Source: CAYNQN01 sp964530525 (lineage in GTDB: Bacteria; Actinomycetota; Acidimicrobiia; Acidimicrobiales; Acidimicrobilacustridaceae). From it: a stretch of DNA of 5,353 bases. Below, in pieces: positions 4,550-5,353 of this stretch. Below the pieces are notes generated by a model that had not been told where the DNA came from, searched no databases, and was given only the letters and a program-made list of their open reading frames with translations. The stretch is taken from the NCBI GenBank assembly GCA_964530525.1, contig CAZHBH010000099.1, forward strand, positions 1-5,353. Reading direction: 5' to 3'. Position numbers and translations under genes: made by a program. The first letter of the stretch is position 1. Every line of letters starts with the position of its first letter.

Positions 4550-5233
4550 TCACGCGGCTTGGTTGGTGAGTTTGGCGACGGCTCCGGCGATCGCATCCAC
4601 CCATTGCCCGGAGTAGGTGGAGCAGTTGGTGCACATGACGCGGCCGTCGATGCGGACGAGGGCGATGTGCCCGCAGTGCCGGCACGGTTCGGCCGGGATC
4701 GGCTCCGTGCGGGCCTTCGTGTTGCCGTTCAGGGCCTTGAGTCTGCCGGCGAGGCGGCGGATCTCGTCGGCGTGCGTGTCGATGGAGTCGGGGAGGCGCG
4801 TGCATGCCCAGTCGAGCCGGTCCCGTAGCCACGAGGCGAGGACGGGCACGGTGGGGAGGGGACGGTGCTCCCGGTGTCCGTCGCGGGCGCGTGCTTCGCG
4901 CCATTCGTCGGCGATCAAATCGAGGACGACGGAGGCGGGTGCGTCGCCGACCTGGTCCGTGATGTTCGCGCGGATAGGCTCAGAGGCTCCCTTGGCGGGG
5001 AGGAGCTGGTCGAGGACCGCGACGCGGACGCCGAGCGGGGTCTCATGGGTGCCGGTAACGCGTTCGGTGCGCCCTGAGCCGGGCTCGGCGTCGAGCGCGA
5101 GCCATTCGTCTGAGATCTGGACGAGGTCGCGGGCGAGGCGAGCCTGGCAGGCGTGGTGGACGTAGGGCTGCTCGTACGGGGTGGGCTCGTAGCCGTAGAC
5201 GTGGTCGAGGCGGCAGATTCTCTCGGTGCTCAT
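4550..5233 (-). CDS. Zinc-ribbon protein of unknown function (actinophage type)
   Basis: 227 aa. The C-terminus holds a clear zinc ribbon: CRHC (184-187), 13 residues, CTNC (201-204). The N-terminus has a second possible metal site (C7, H11, H26, H27, C29). Between them is the stretch RVTGTHETPLGVRVAVLDQLLP (58-79), which I recognise as typical of a group of proteins in actinophages and Streptomyces with no assigned function; most of the rest looks helical. Nucleic-acid binding is plausible from the ribbon but is inference. The ATG at 5233 has a strong AGGAGG 6 bases upstream, itself able to pair with an upstream CCTCCT. It is the first gene of its block and follows an AT-richer intergenic region. 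Confidence 0.82.
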   Translation of the reverse strand: MSTERICRLDHVYGYEPTPYEQPYVHHACQARLARDLVQISDEWLALDAEPGSGRTERVTGTHETPLGVRVAVLDQLLPAKGASEPIRANITDQVGDAPASVVLDLIADEWREARARDGHREHRPLPTVPVLASWLRDRLDWACTRLPDSIDTHADEIRRLAGRLKALNGNTKARTEPIPAEPCRHCGHIALVRIDGRVMCTNCSTYSGQWVDAIAGAVAKLTNQAA

Positions 5234-5239
5234 TGGGTT

Positions 5240-5259
5240 CCTCCTGGATCGGTAGGAGG
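5240..5259 (-). promoter_or_regulatory. Hairpin that can sequester the Shine-Dalgarno of the zinc-ribbon gene
   Basis: On the minus strand CCTCCT (5259-5254), an 8-base loop and AGGAGG (5245-5240) form a perfect 6-bp stem covering the whole ribosome binding site, 6 bases before ATG 5233. The stem is short but mostly G-C, so it could lower translation or make it responsive to an RNA-binding factor. Confidence 0.45.
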
Positions 5260-5353
5260 GGGTGTGGTGGACGAAGGGGAATGTATCTGGTCAGACTTTT
5301 GTGTCTGCGTCTTCTTGTTTCGGCTTGTATCCGGAATTTCTGTATTTTTTGGC
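5260..5353 (-). promoter_or_regulatory. AT-richer upstream region of the first gene block
   Basis: No convincing coding potential. Base composition is clearly richer in A/T from 5281 on than in the rest of the window, as expected for a promoter region. It holds the inverted repeat CAGAC (5292-5296) / GTCTG (5303-5307) around six bases, with a further CAGA/TCTG repeat beside it. On the minus strand it holds ATACA three times. TACATT (just downstream of the inverted repeat on the minus strand) could be a -10 box, but no good -35 sits at 17 bases, so I do not call a promoter position. The region may continue beyond the window. Confidence 0.35.

Noticed and set aside
1..5353. tRNA genes, CRISPR arrays, insertion sequences, retron or toxin-antitoxin pairs
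   Set aside because: I looked and saw no cloverleaf-like sequence, regularly spaced repeats, transposase, reverse transcriptase or recognisable toxin; the XRE protein has no toxin-like partner beside it.

Overview
The window is a compact, very GC-rich stretch in which every convincing gene lies on the minus strand. Genes are packed end to end, mostly with 4-base ATGA stop/start overlaps. I saw no in-frame TTA codons. Together with small actinobacterial families (a DUF6221-like protein, a Streptomyces-type XRE regulator, an actinophage-type HNH nuclease), this points to an actinobacterial phage or prophage, most likely of a Streptomyces-like host. No integrase, terminase or structural gene is visible, so temperate or lytic lifestyle and phage or prophage status cannot be settled here.

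Read in the direction of transcription (right to left) there are two transcription-unit-like blocks. Block A (5353 to 3122) starts with an AT-richer upstream region. It then encodes a 227-aa protein with a C-terminal zinc ribbon, a 175-aa unrecognised protein, a DUF6221-like protein and an XRE-family DNA-binding protein. A 111-base gap (3011-3121) follows. It holds a good promoter candidate whose -35 box overlaps the XRE stop codon, a 14-base direct repeat, and a strong hairpin.

Block B (3010 to 147) encodes a small winged-helix/MerR-type DNA-binding protein, a small Cys-rich protein, a GT32-like glycosyltransferase with a DXD motif, a two-domain FkbM methyltransferase-glycosyltransferase fusion, and an HNH endonuclease. 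Past the HNH gene, at the left edge (1-41), are alternating G and C tracts forming inverted repeats. In actinophages an HNH gene commonly sits just before the terminase genes, so the left edge may be near the packaging region and the start of the virion genes (inference).

The most interesting part is the sugar-handling pair in block B: two glycosyltransferase domains and a sugar O-methyltransferase-type domain, translationally coupled and placed next to the packaging end. The simplest hypothesis is glycan decoration of virion proteins (or, less likely, of DNA) with a methylated sugar. Several small-scale signals also stand out: Shine-Dalgarno-like tracts at two in-frame protein-domain junctions, a hairpin that could mask the ribosome binding site of the first gene, and the repeat-plus-hairpin leader of block B.
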